64,000 nucleotides of DNA from Arcobacter sp. FWKO B (GTDB lineage: Bacteria > Campylobacterota > Campylobacteria > Campylobacterales > Arcobacteraceae). A program made the translations under genes and the position numbers. The notes beneath the pieces were generated by a model. The model searched no databases and was not told the origin of the DNA. It saw only the letters and a list, made by a program, of their open reading frames with translations. Shown here one piece after another: positions 8,598-16,200 of the stretch (position 1 is its first letter; the number at the start of each line of letters is the position of its first letter). The DNA lies in the NCBI RefSeq assembly GCF_014844135.1, contig NZ_CP041403.1, positions 1,922,001-1,986,000 of the forward strand. Reading direction: 5' to 3'.

Positions 8598-9857
8598 TAA
8601 TTCTTGTTGTTCTTTAAATTTTATAACATCTTGTAAATGCTCTATTTGTTTTAGTGCAGTTGATAGTCTTTGTTGGTATGATACTATACTGTTTTCTTTT
8701 TGTAATATTTCATTTTTTTGAATTTTGATAGTTTCGTGTAGACTTTCATGTTTGACTGTAAGTTGTTTAAGATCTTCTATGGCTTTAGTTTCTCTATTTT
8801 TAGCTTCTTTAGCTAAAGCATAACCTTTTGCCATACTAGATTCAAGTTGTTTTTCATAAGTTTCTATTTGTGAAAGAAGTCTTGCATTTTTTTCTTTTTC
8901 TTTATATAAAGTTTTTAAAATATATTCTATATCATCAGATTGAGATATTTTTCTTTCTAGTATTTCTATTTTATAATTAAGCTGGGCAATAGTCTCTTCA
9001 TATGAATTAAGTTTTGATTTTTGTTGTATAATATTTTGAACTACTTTTGGTTTGAAATTTCTTTTTTCAAGCTCAGTATCTGTTGTAAGAAATCTAACTC
9101 CCATATAACCTTTAATTGTTTTGTTATCATTACAAAAAAGTGGAAAAATATTTGCATCTACATAGTATGCAGAGCCATCTTTTGCTTTGTTTTTAACTTT
9201 TCCTCTCCAAGTATGACCTGATTTTATAGTATCCCAAAGATTTTTAAAAGCAGATGAAGGCATCTCACTATGTCTTAGGATATTGTGAGGTTGTCCTATA
9301 AGCTCATCTTTTGTATAACCACTTACTTCACAAAATATATCATTTACACTTTTTATGACCCCTTTATCATCAGTAGAAGAGATAAGAGCTACTTTATCAA
9401 CTATTTCTATATATTCTTTTAGTTCGTGTGTTTTATTTATTATTTGTAGTTCTTGATAAATGTTTTCACACACTTCTTTTATATGTAGCATTAGGTCTTG
9501 TATAATTACAGGTTTTAGTACATAGTGAGATACGCCAAGTTTTATGGATTCATGCATATACTTAGAATCACCATATGCACTAAGTATGATAAAAGGGATT
9601 TTTTTATTAATCTCTCTTATTTCTTTTATCATATGTAAGCCACTTTTATTTGGCATAGATATATCAGATATTATAAGAGCTATTTCTTTTTGATTATTAT
9701 AGTCATCTATATATTTAGCTAGACCTTCATTACCGTCACTTGCAACAATTACTTTTTTAAATACTCTACTTAAAAACTCACCAAGTGATTCTCTTATAGT
9801 TTTATCATCTTCCACATATAGTATTGTAACTTGTTTAAAAAAATGTTCATTAAACAT
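8577..9857 (-). CDS. Response regulator with Aer-type PAS domain and coiled coil
   Basis: The 426-residue protein opens with a complete receiver domain (acidic pair in 'VEDDK', phosphoacceptor Asp in 'IISDISMP', Lys in 'LKPV'). Next comes a PAS domain (~160-265) with the Aer/CetB signature 'GQPHNILRHSEMP'. The rest, about residues 270-426, is a long charged coiled coil with no recognised output domain. It may therefore act by protein contact, for example as a soluble adaptor to a kinase or receptor. It ends 6 bp from the convergent kinase gene at 6580 and shares its terminator. The ATG at 9857 has a weak upstream AGGGGG. The domain calls are firm; the role is open. Confidence 0.85.
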   Translation of the reverse strand: MFNEHFFKQVTILYVEDDKTIRESLGEFLSRVFKKVIVASDGNEGLAKYIDDYNNQKEIALIISDISMPNKSGLHMIKEIREINKKIPFIILSAYGDSKYMHESIKLGVSHYVLKPVIIQDLMLHIKEVCENIYQELQIINKTHELKEYIEIVDKVALISSTDDKGVIKSVNDIFCEVSGYTKDELIGQPHNILRHSEMPSSAFKNLWDTIKSGHTWRGKVKNKAKDGSAYYVDANIFPLFCNDNKTIKGYMGVRFLTTDTELEKRNFKPKVVQNIIQQKSKLNSYEETIAQLNYKIEILERKISQSDDIEYILKTLYKEKEKNARLLSQIETYEKQLESSMAKGYALAKEAKNRETKAIEDLKQLTVKHESLHETIKIQKNEILQKENSIVSYQQRLSTALKQIEHLQDVIKFKEQQELENSMKK

Positions 9858-10175
9858 CTAAGCCCCCCTAATTGACAAAGATTTCAAAAGTGTAGTAATA
9901 TAAAATATATCTTAAGTTTGAAACTTAGAGTATTTTATTATTTTTAAGCTTACAGATTTATTAATTTATGTAATGATTGTGAAAAATTATTTCCAAATCT
10001 ATTTATAGAAAATTCTTATCTTACAAAAATGAAATTTATAAATGAAGATTTTCATTATTGGTTACAAGATGATTGCATATAAAATATTGTATCAATTTTG
10101 TATAAAATATATACATAAATGCAAACTGTATTTTGTCTAGATATTGTTATAATTTGCCTATATAAAGGAGTTATA
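9858..10175. promoter_or_regulatory. Divergent promoter region
   Basis: No gene is seen. A consensus TATAAT with a preceding TG lies at 10148-10153 and fits a start about seven bases later, ahead of AAAGGAG and the ATG at 10176. A small inverted repeat AATGAA/TTCATT lies near 10040-10055. The rest is plain AT-rich sequence. Confidence 0.45.
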
Positions 10176-12743
10176 ATGAGTGTTGGAATATATAAAGGTA
10201 TTCAGATACCAACAGATTTGATACCAATAAGTAAATATATGAATAAAGTAAATGAATATTCACAAGAACTTGTGTCGTTGAATAAAACATGGGATAATTT
10301 AGAGTTTTTAGCTCAGTTTGGACAAACGAAAACGAATTTATCTGAAACAAAATCTAAATTTTCTACATTAACTGTAAAATTATTAAGTCATCTTTGTCAA
10401 GAGACTCTAAATAAAACAGTAAGGGAAATGGGTATAAAGTCTCAAAATACAATAGATATATTGGTTAGAAATTTATTTGAACGAACGGCAGATATAGGAT
10501 TTTTAGCTACAGATAAAGATATAAGAGAGTTTTTATCAAGTACTATTTCAAAATATGATGAACACTACTCTTTATATGCACCAAGAATCAAAGATAGATT
10601 TAAAGAATATGTATCAAAATATAGTGTTTATTTTGATATTGTTTTATTAAGTCCAAGTGGAGATATACTTATACAACTAGACCAAACAAACTCTAATTCA
10701 AAATCCAAAGATGTTTTGGTAGAACTAGCATTAAATTGCAATGATGATTTTGTTGAAAGTTATAAATATCATGATTTTTTACCTCAATATAATAAAAGTT
10801 TGGTTTATGCATATAAAGTAACGCAATCAAATGAACCAAATTCAAAAGTACTTGGTGTTTTGGCTTTGTGCTTTAGATTTGATGATGAGATGAATGGAAT
10901 TTTTAGCAATTTAGTCTCACACAATAATAAAGAGTGTATTACACTTTTGGACTCAAGCAATAAGGTTATCTCTTCTAGTGATATATACCATATACCTATA
11001 GGGGCTACTATGCAAACAGTCCTTGATAAACCATATAAAATAGTTTCATTTGGTGGAAGGGATTATTTAGCAAAAACATCAGCTACAAAAGGATACCAAG
11101 GCTTTTTTGGGCTTGGATGGTATGGGCATATTATGATACCTTTAGATTATGCTTTTGTTGATGATAGTGATGAAAATAGTGCTATGTCACAAGATATCAT
11201 ACTTGCTATATTGCAAAATAATAAAGAATTTTCATCAGATTTAAAATCAATTCCTATAGAAGCAAATATGATTCAACAAGAATTAAATAGAGCACTTTGG
11301 AATGGAAATATACAACAATCAAAAGGTGAAAATACAAACAAAGATTTTACAAGATTGCTTTTTGGTGAGATAGGAAAAATAGGCTCATTTACAAAAGATG
11401 TATTTAGTAAATCAATAACAAATCTTACACAAACAATGGTTTTAAACAATACTACTGCAACATCATCATTAATGATAGATATTATGGATAGGAATTTATA
11501 TGAAAGGGCAAATGATTGTAGATGGTGGGCATTAAGTACAGATTTTAGACAAATACTCGATAAAGATGTAATCAGCGATGAAGATAGTAATAAAATGTCA
11601 GATATTTTGGCATATATAAATAACCTCTATACTGTATACACAAACCTATTTATATATGACTCAAATGGTATTATTGTTGCAACATCTCAAGTAAGTCAAA
11701 GACATCTTATAGGTAAAAAAATAACATCATCGTGGGTTGAAAATACATTAAGTCTAAAAAATACTTCAGATTACTGTGTAAGTAATTTTGAACAAAGTTT
11801 ATTTTATGACTCTAAGCACACATATATCTATAATGCAGCTATAAAATCTCTTACAAACCAGAAAAACTTAGGTGGAATTGGGATTGTATTTGATGCAGAA
11901 AAAGAGTTTGCTGATATGCTTAATGACTCTTTGCCAAAAGATATAAATGGTAATATCAAAGCAGATACTTTTGCACTTTTTGTATCAAGAGATAAAAAAG
12001 TTGTATCTTCTTCAACCTCAAAGATAAGAATTGGTGATTTTGTAGATATTGATGATGATTTTTTTACTTTTAGAAATGGTAATTCATATAGTAAAATAGT
12101 AATATATGATAATAAATACTATGCAGTTGGAGCTACTTGTTCAAATGGTTATAGAGAATATAAAAGTGCTACAGACAACTATAAAAATGATATCATAGCA
12201 ATATTTTTTTCATTTATAAGTGATGCTAACTTAGAAATCATTAAGCAAGTGCAAGGTTTTTCTATTGAAACACTAAGTAACAATCATGAAGAAAAAATTG
12301 AAATAGCATCTTTTTATGTGGGTCATAAATGGCTTGGCATTTATTCTGATGATGTCATAGAAGCAATTAGTATCAAAGAAATGGAAAATTCAATAGACCT
12401 AGATAGTGAAAATATTTTTAAAGGTACTGTGATTTTCAAAGATAATGCAATAAGCGTCCTTGATATCAAATCACTAATAAAAGAGTATAATGAAGAACCT
12501 TATACAGAGATAGTTATAGTAAAATATAAAGAAGCAACTCAGTATCACTATGTAGGGATATTGGTAAATAGGCTAGGAAATATTTCAGAAGTAAATACAA
12601 CTAAAATAAAACCAATAGAAAAACATTTTATAACAGGTGGTACAATGATCCAAAGTGTTGTAGTACATGATGGACCAAATGCAAGTCAAAAATTATTGAC
12701 TATTTTAAATCTAGAAAAACTAAGCTCTACTTTTATAGAGTAG
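10176..12743 (+). CDS. Soluble tandem Cache-like sensor fused to a CheW-like domain
   Basis: The 855-residue protein has no signal peptide and no membrane segment. Two related halves (~60-370 and ~440-690) each show a helix with an 'LFERTADIGFLATD' or 'LYERANDCRWWALS' motif. This is followed by a sensor fold with 'VLLSPSGDI' or 'LFIYDSNGI', the layout of double Cache domains. The last ~150 residues resemble CheW ('IASFYVGHKWLGIYSDDV', then 'KDNAISVLDIKSLI'), the adaptor that links receptors to the kinase CheA. Cache domains are normally extracytoplasmic, so a cytoplasmic tandem Cache-CheW protein would be an unusual receptor-array partner. The ATG at 10176 has AAAGGAG five bases upstream and a TATAAT promoter box before it; an earlier in-frame codon at 10119 lacks both. 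Domain identity is by eye, moderately sure. Confidence 0.72.
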   Translation: MSVGIYKGIQIPTDLIPISKYMNKVNEYSQELVSLNKTWDNLEFLAQFGQTKTNLSETKSKFSTLTVKLLSHLCQETLNKTVREMGIKSQNTIDILVRNLFERTADIGFLATDKDIREFLSSTISKYDEHYSLYAPRIKDRFKEYVSKYSVYFDIVLLSPSGDILIQLDQTNSNSKSKDVLVELALNCNDDFVESYKYHDFLPQYNKSLVYAYKVTQSNEPNSKVLGVLALCFRFDDEMNGIFSNLVSHNNKECITLLDSSNKVISSSDIYHIPIGATMQTVLDKPYKIVSFGGRDYLAKTSATKGYQGFFGLGWYGHIMIPLDYAFVDDSDENSAMSQDIILAILQNNKEFSSDLKSIPIEANMIQQELNRALWNGNIQQSKGENTNKDFTRLLFGEIGKIGSFTKDVFSKSITNLTQTMVLNNTTATSSLMIDIMDRNLYERANDCRWWALSTDFRQILDKDVISDEDSNKMSDILAYINNLYTVYTNLFIYDSNGIIVATSQVSQRHLIGKKITSSWVENTLSLKNTSDYCVSNFEQSLFYDSKHTYIYNAAIKSLTNQKNLGGIGIVFDAEKEFADMLNDSLPKDINGNIKADTFALFVSRDKKVVSSSTSKIRIGDFVDIDDDFFTFRNGNSYSKIVIYDNKYYAVGATCSNGYREYKSATDNYKNDIIAIFFSFISDANLEIIKQVQGFSIETLSNNHEEKIEIASFYVGHKWLGIYSDDVIEAISIKEMENSIDLDSENIFKGTVIFKDNAISVLDIKSLIKEYNEEPYTEIVIVKYKEATQYHYVGILVNRLGNISEVNTTKIKPIEKHFITGGTMIQSVVVHDGPNASQKLLTILNLEKLSSTFIE

Positions 12744-12757
12744 AGTGGAGTTTTTTT
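12725..12757 (+). terminator. Intrinsic terminator of the Cache-CheW gene
   Basis: The stem CTCTAC/GTAGAG (12725-12730 and 12740-12745) overlaps the stop codon. A run of seven T follows five bases later. Confidence 0.65.
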
Positions 12758-13394
12758 ATTTTTTATTTTTTTTCTTTTTAGATCGGGTAGGGTTTACTTT
12801 GTATGATGTCTTTCTAAGCTTGTCTATAAGTTCACTTGCAACTTTGTACATATTTGAAATAACTTGTGCATTGTGAAGCTTACCATCTTTTTTTACTTCC
12901 ATTCTTGCAATATCATACTTACTTAGAAGTTCTATATAATCAAGTTCTTTAAGATATGGATATATTTCAATTGATTTATTTTCTTCAAGTATCCATTCAC
13001 TCAAAAGTGCTAGGACAAGTTGCTCTGGTATCCAGTTTTCACCTTGTGCTAGTGAAATTTGTATTTGTCTTACTATAGCATCATAGTAGTGCAGAAGTGG
13101 AGCCTCTTTTTTTAGTAAAAATAACATACCACTATTTTGTGGTGCATTTGAAGCAAGTTGTCTTAGTGTTTTGCTACTTATTATGGTGTCTTGTAGATGT
13201 GATAAAAGCTTTTGTAAAGTCTCAAAAACCAATTTTTGATCTTCAGACGAGCCTATTTGCATGCTTATAACACCATTTTCAATATCTGTAAAAAACTGCT
13301 CAAGTGTAGTACGGATAAAAACCAGTAAAGCTTCAGTTTTAACATCTCTCAATAAAGTAGGTTTGATTCTATTTGGTGGTGAAGAAATATACAT
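12756..13394 (-). CDS. Unrecognised ~210-aa family linked to taxis genes (copy 1)
   Basis: I do not recognise this family. The 212-residue protein is soluble and mostly helical. It begins with a near-invariant block ('RIKPTLLRD' then 'KTEALLVFIRTTLEQFF') and has a central block 'WIPEQLVLALLSEWILEE'. It ends in a lysine-rich tail ('RSKKKKNKK'). A clear paralogue lies at 36357; both share these three blocks and have nearly the same length. Both sit at the end of sets of energy-taxis genes containing a CetB-like PAS gene. The ATG at 13394 is chosen because AAAAGGG lies eight bases upstream; in-frame codons further out have none. The basic tail could contact nucleic acid or acidic membrane, but that is only a guess. 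Confidence 0.8.
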   Translation of the reverse strand: MYISSPPNRIKPTLLRDVKTEALLVFIRTTLEQFFTDIENGVISMQIGSSEDQKLVFETLQKLLSHLQDTIISSKTLRQLASNAPQNSGMLFLLKKEAPLLHYYDAIVRQIQISLAQGENWIPEQLVLALLSEWILEENKSIEIYPYLKELDYIELLSKYDIARMEVKKDGKLHNAQVISNMYKVASELIDKLRKTSYKVNPTRSKKKKNKK

Positions 13395-13428
13395 AAAAAA
13401 TACCCTTTTAAAAAACTTTAACAAAAGC

Positions 13429-13533
13429 CCGTAAACCAATGGTGAAAAATAAACATTAGGGGGTGTTTATATTTACTTTCTGGTTTACGGTTGATAGCTA
13501 CCAAAGAGTGTATAAAGTAGCTATCAATCCTAA
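13429..13533. repeat. Nested inverted-repeat element
   Basis: CCGTAAACCA (13429-13438) pairs with TGGTTTACGG (13481-13490). The second arm also belongs to another hairpin: GGTTTA/TAAACC outside and TTGATAGCTA/TAGCTATCAA inside (13482-13533). The two folds are mutually exclusive. Related words (GGTTTATGG, TTGATGG) recur at 59472 and 62060, which suggests a family of small intergenic elements. Confidence 0.55.
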
Positions 13534-13669
13534 ACCATAATTAAATATAACAAGCTTTTGAATGTAGTTAAGTTTTTAATAATTATTAAGCTAATAGCAA
13601 AAATATTTATGAATTATATCTAAAAATAACTTATATTAAACTTATAACTATGTAGAATATAAAAATAAA

Positions 13670-13910
13670 CTACATAGTTGAATATAAAAGTTTTGCTTGT
13701 TGGATCTCAAAGTATGTAGCTTTTCGTCTACAGCTTAAATATCCTTTTTCTCCTTGACAGTTTTGAAATGGATATACGGTTGCATATACCCAGTAATATT
13801 CATTATTTTTTGTTTTATTTTTAACATAACCAGTCCATATATTACCACTTTTGACACTTTTCCACAAATCTTCAAAAGCACCTTTTGGCATATCTGAATG
13901 TCTTACTATA
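13670..13910 (-). pseudogene. Truncated CetB-like PAS gene lacking its N-terminal half
   Basis: The readable protein begins inside a PAS domain ('IVRHSDMPKGAFEDLW') and runs to a normal end, closely matching the protein at 691 ('YWVYATVYPF', 'KGYLSCRRKA'). The first 50 or so residues, including the start codon, are missing. At about 13910 the PAS sequence meets the end of a CheA ATP-binding domain in a different frame. The first ATG inside the remnant (13891) has no convincing ribosome-binding site. It is best read as the remains of a CetB-like gene cut by a deletion. Confidence 0.75.
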
Positions 13911-14588
13911 TAAAGTCAAAGGCATTATTATGATAAGCTTTGTTCCCTCATCTATGACTGAACTTATCTCTATTCTACCATTTAGTTTTTCTACTATAGC
14001 TTTTATGTGTTGAATAGTCATATCATCACTTTGAACTTCATTTTCAATAACAGCATTGCTTTCTAGGTTTAAAGATTCTACATCAATGCCTTTACCATCA
14101 TCTTGTATTGTGATATATATCTGTTCATTAATTTGTTCTGCACTAACAGTTATATTTCCTTCTTTGCTTTTTCCTTTTGACATTCTAACATCTGGTGCTT
14201 CTATACCATGTATTACAGCATTTGATATGATACTTTTTAGTGGCAAATCTAGATTTTCTATCATAGACTTATCTATTTTTGTATCCCCACCTTTTATATT
14301 TAGACTTACAAGTTTATTATGTGTTGTTGATTCTTTATCTACTATTGAACCATAAGTTTGGAAAATATTATAAATTTTAACCATTCTTATATCCATAGCA
14401 TAGTCTTGTAACTCCTTAATATGTCTTTGAAAAAGTGCAGTTTTTTCTAATAATTCTCTTTTCTCATCACTAAGTGGTAAATCCTCAATTGATTGTGACA
14501 TCATAGAGTTAGTGATAACCATGTCGCCTACTTTATTCAGTAGCTTTTCTAGCTTATCCAAATCAACTGTTACATTTGAGCTTTTCAT
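13872..14588 (-). CDS. Truncated CheA-like kinase fragment (dimerisation plus ATP-binding domains only)
   Basis: The 238-residue frame starts with a CheA P3-like dimerisation segment ('VDLDKLEKLLNKVGDMVI'). The P4 ATP-binding domain follows, with 'MDIRMVKI', 'SIISNAVIHGIE' and 'DDGKGID', up to 'LIIIMPLTL', the usual P4 end. The phosphotransfer domain (P1), P2 and the CheW-like P5 are absent. The last dozen residues come from out-of-frame PAS sequence past the junction near 13910. The segment between the N and G boxes and the end of P4 is shorter than usual, and no clear GFST-like lid is seen. The ATG at 14588 has AAGGAC seven bases upstream. The product could not autophosphorylate in the normal way and is probably a remnant. 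Confidence 0.7.
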   Translation of the reverse strand: MKSSNVTVDLDKLEKLLNKVGDMVITNSMMSQSIEDLPLSDEKRELLEKTALFQRHIKELQDYAMDIRMVKIYNIFQTYGSIVDKESTTHNKLVSLNIKGGDTKIDKSMIENLDLPLKSIISNAVIHGIEAPDVRMSKGKSKEGNITVSAEQINEQIYITIQDDGKGIDVESLNLESNAVIENEVQSDDMTIQHIKAIVEKLNGRIEISSVIDEGTKLIIIMPLTLYSKTFRYAKRCF

Positions 14589-14859
14589 AATTTGTCCTTG
14601 TTTAAATCTTTTAGGCTGTTTGTATTTTTTCGATATTATACCAAACAAATATTGAAAATAATATAAATAAAATATGTAAAGCATACATTTAAGTATAGAA
14701 ATTATAAATTTTAATAAACAAAAAGCTTAAGTATTGTTACTATTTGTAAACTGAATATAATATTTTGTGATGAAAATTTTTTAATTAAATGAATTAAGAC
14801 TATTTTTATCCTAATTAGTTTACAATTTCATACTTTCAAAAAAACAAAGGAGAATTTAT

Positions 14860-15408
14860 ATGGCTACAGTTACACTAAAAGGAAATGTTTGCAATCTTTG
14901 CGGAACAGATGTTAATGTTGGAGATAACGCTCCAGAAATCACAGTTGTAAATTCAGCTGGTCTTGCAGATAAAGTTGTTGGTGGTTCAAAAGATAAAGCT
15001 CAACTTATCGTTGTAGTTCCTTCACTTGATACTCCAGTATGTGCTGCTGAGACAAGAAAATTTAATGAAAAAGCTGCTTCAATAGCTGGTGTTGATACTA
15101 CAGTTATTTCTATGGATTTACCATTTGCTGCTGGTAAATTTTGTTCAGCTGAAGGTATCGAAAACCTAACAGTTGCATCTGATTTTAGAAACAAAGATTT
15201 CGCAAAAGCTTATGGTGTTTTAATAGCTGATGGTGCATTAGCTGGTATTACTTGTAGAGCTATATTTGTAGTAGATACTTGTGGTAAAGTTGTATATAAA
15301 GAACTAGTACCAGAAATTACTGCTGAGCCTGATTATGATGCTGCACTAAATGCTGCTGCTGCGGCTGCTCCAAAAAGCACTTGTTGTGGTGGCGGACACT
15401 GTTCGTAA
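14860..15408 (+). CDS. tpx: Thiol peroxidase (Tpx-type peroxiredoxin) with extra cysteine motifs
   Basis: This peroxiredoxin reduces hydrogen peroxide and organic peroxides. The peroxidatic Cys61 lies in 'SLDTPVCAAETRKFNE' and the resolving Cys95 in 'GKFCSAEG', the Tpx spacing. Length is 182 residues; Tpx is usually about 165. The extra length carries unusual cysteines: C11 and C14 (CNLC) near the start, and an alanine-rich linker ending in CCGGGHCS. C132 and C141 are also present. These could bind metal or extend the redox relay (inference). The ATG at 14860 has AAAGGAG seven bases upstream. The gene stands alone between a leftward kinase fragment and a strong terminator. Confidence 0.9.
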   Translation: MATVTLKGNVCNLCGTDVNVGDNAPEITVVNSAGLADKVVGGSKDKAQLIVVVPSLDTPVCAAETRKFNEKAASIAGVDTTVISMDLPFAAGKFCSAEGIENLTVASDFRNKDFAKAYGVLIADGALAGITCRAIFVVDTCGKVVYKELVPEITAEPDYDAALNAAAAAAPKSTCCGGGHCS

Positions 15409-15418
15409 TGACAACTTA

Positions 15419-15456
15419 TAGATTCCGACTTTTTGTCGGAATCTATTTTATTTCTT
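15419..15456 (+). terminator. Intrinsic terminator of tpx
   Basis: A perfect 11-bp stem, TAGATTCCGAC/GTCGGAATCTA, surrounds a TTTTT loop (15419-15445) and is followed by a T-rich tail. It starts ten bases after the tpx stop. Confidence 0.85.
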
Positions 15457-15523
15457 CTTAATACTTCATATTGTACAATCTTAAATAATATTTTTTATAC
15501 ATACAACACCTAAGGACTCAAGA

Positions 15524-15847
15524 ATGGATAGTTTATTCGGTCGAGAATATATACTTAGTAAACTTAAAGAACTTAAACCAAAATTTGAAAGTGATGGTGT
15601 AAATATTTTGGGACTTTTTGGCTCATATGCAAGAAATGAAGAAAATTCATCTAGTGATATTGATATATTGATAGAGACTACGCCAATCTTTATGACAAAA
15701 TATAGAGGATTAAAGGCTTATGTAAAACTTGAAGAAATCAAAAATATATTAGAGAAAAACTTCCATAAAAAAATAGATATAGTTGATAAAAATGGTTTAT
15801 TACAGCATAAAAATACTTATATCTTAAATCAGGCAATTTATGTATAG
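15524..15847 (+). CDS. mntA: MntA-type minimal nucleotidyltransferase antitoxin
   Basis: The 107-residue protein shows the minimal nucleotidyltransferase signature 'GSYARNEENSSSDIDILI', with two catalytic aspartates, and a third in 'KKIDIVDK'. In characterised MntA/HepT systems this enzyme adds AMP groups to a tyrosine of the HepT toxin and so silences it. The ATG at 15524 has AAGGAC six bases upstream. It overlaps the HEPN gene by eight bases, as usual for the pair. The family is clear; activity is inferred from intact motifs. Confidence 0.85.
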   Translation: MDSLFGREYILSKLKELKPKFESDGVNILGLFGSYARNEENSSSDIDILIETTPIFMTKYRGLKAYVKLEEIKNILEKNFHKKIDIVDKNGLLQHKNTYILNQAIYV

Positions 15848-16199
15848 TGAAATAGAAATTGTTAGGATGCAATCTATTTACAAAAAGTTAAATAGTGTTT
15901 TTAATATAATTCAAAGGCATGGAACTATTTCAAAAGCTCTTTTAGATGAAGAAGGACAACCTGCTATTTTGATGTTACTTATAGCTTGTGCAGAGCAGTT
16001 TAATAAATTAAATAAAATGGAAGCACAAATTTTGAATGAATTTAATCAAATAGATATAAAAGGGATTATATCTATACGAAATTTTATAGCTCATGATTAT
16101 GATGGAGTAAACTTATCTATAGTAGAAGATAGCTTACGCTACGGGATACCAGAAATATTTTCAGTAGTAAAAGAAATATTAGCTAAAGTAAATAGTTAA
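15840..16199 (+). CDS. hepT: HepT-type HEPN toxin
   Basis: The 119-residue helical protein carries the HEPN motif RNFIAHDY (Rx4-6H with the tyrosine that MntA modifies). HepT proteins are RNases, reported for some members to act on tRNA or mRNA. The gene overlaps mntA by eight bases and ends one base before the convergent clpA stop at 16201. No ribosome-binding site is visible, so translation is probably coupled to mntA. The pair sits between tpx and clpA, which is otherwise ordinary chromosome, so it is a likely insertion. Confidence 0.83.
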   Translation: MYSEIEIVRMQSIYKKLNSVFNIIQRHGTISKALLDEEGQPAILMLLIACAEQFNKLNKMEAQILNEFNQIDIKGIISIRNFIAHDYDGVNLSIVEDSLRYGIPEIFSVVKEILAKVNS

Positions 16200-16200
16200 T

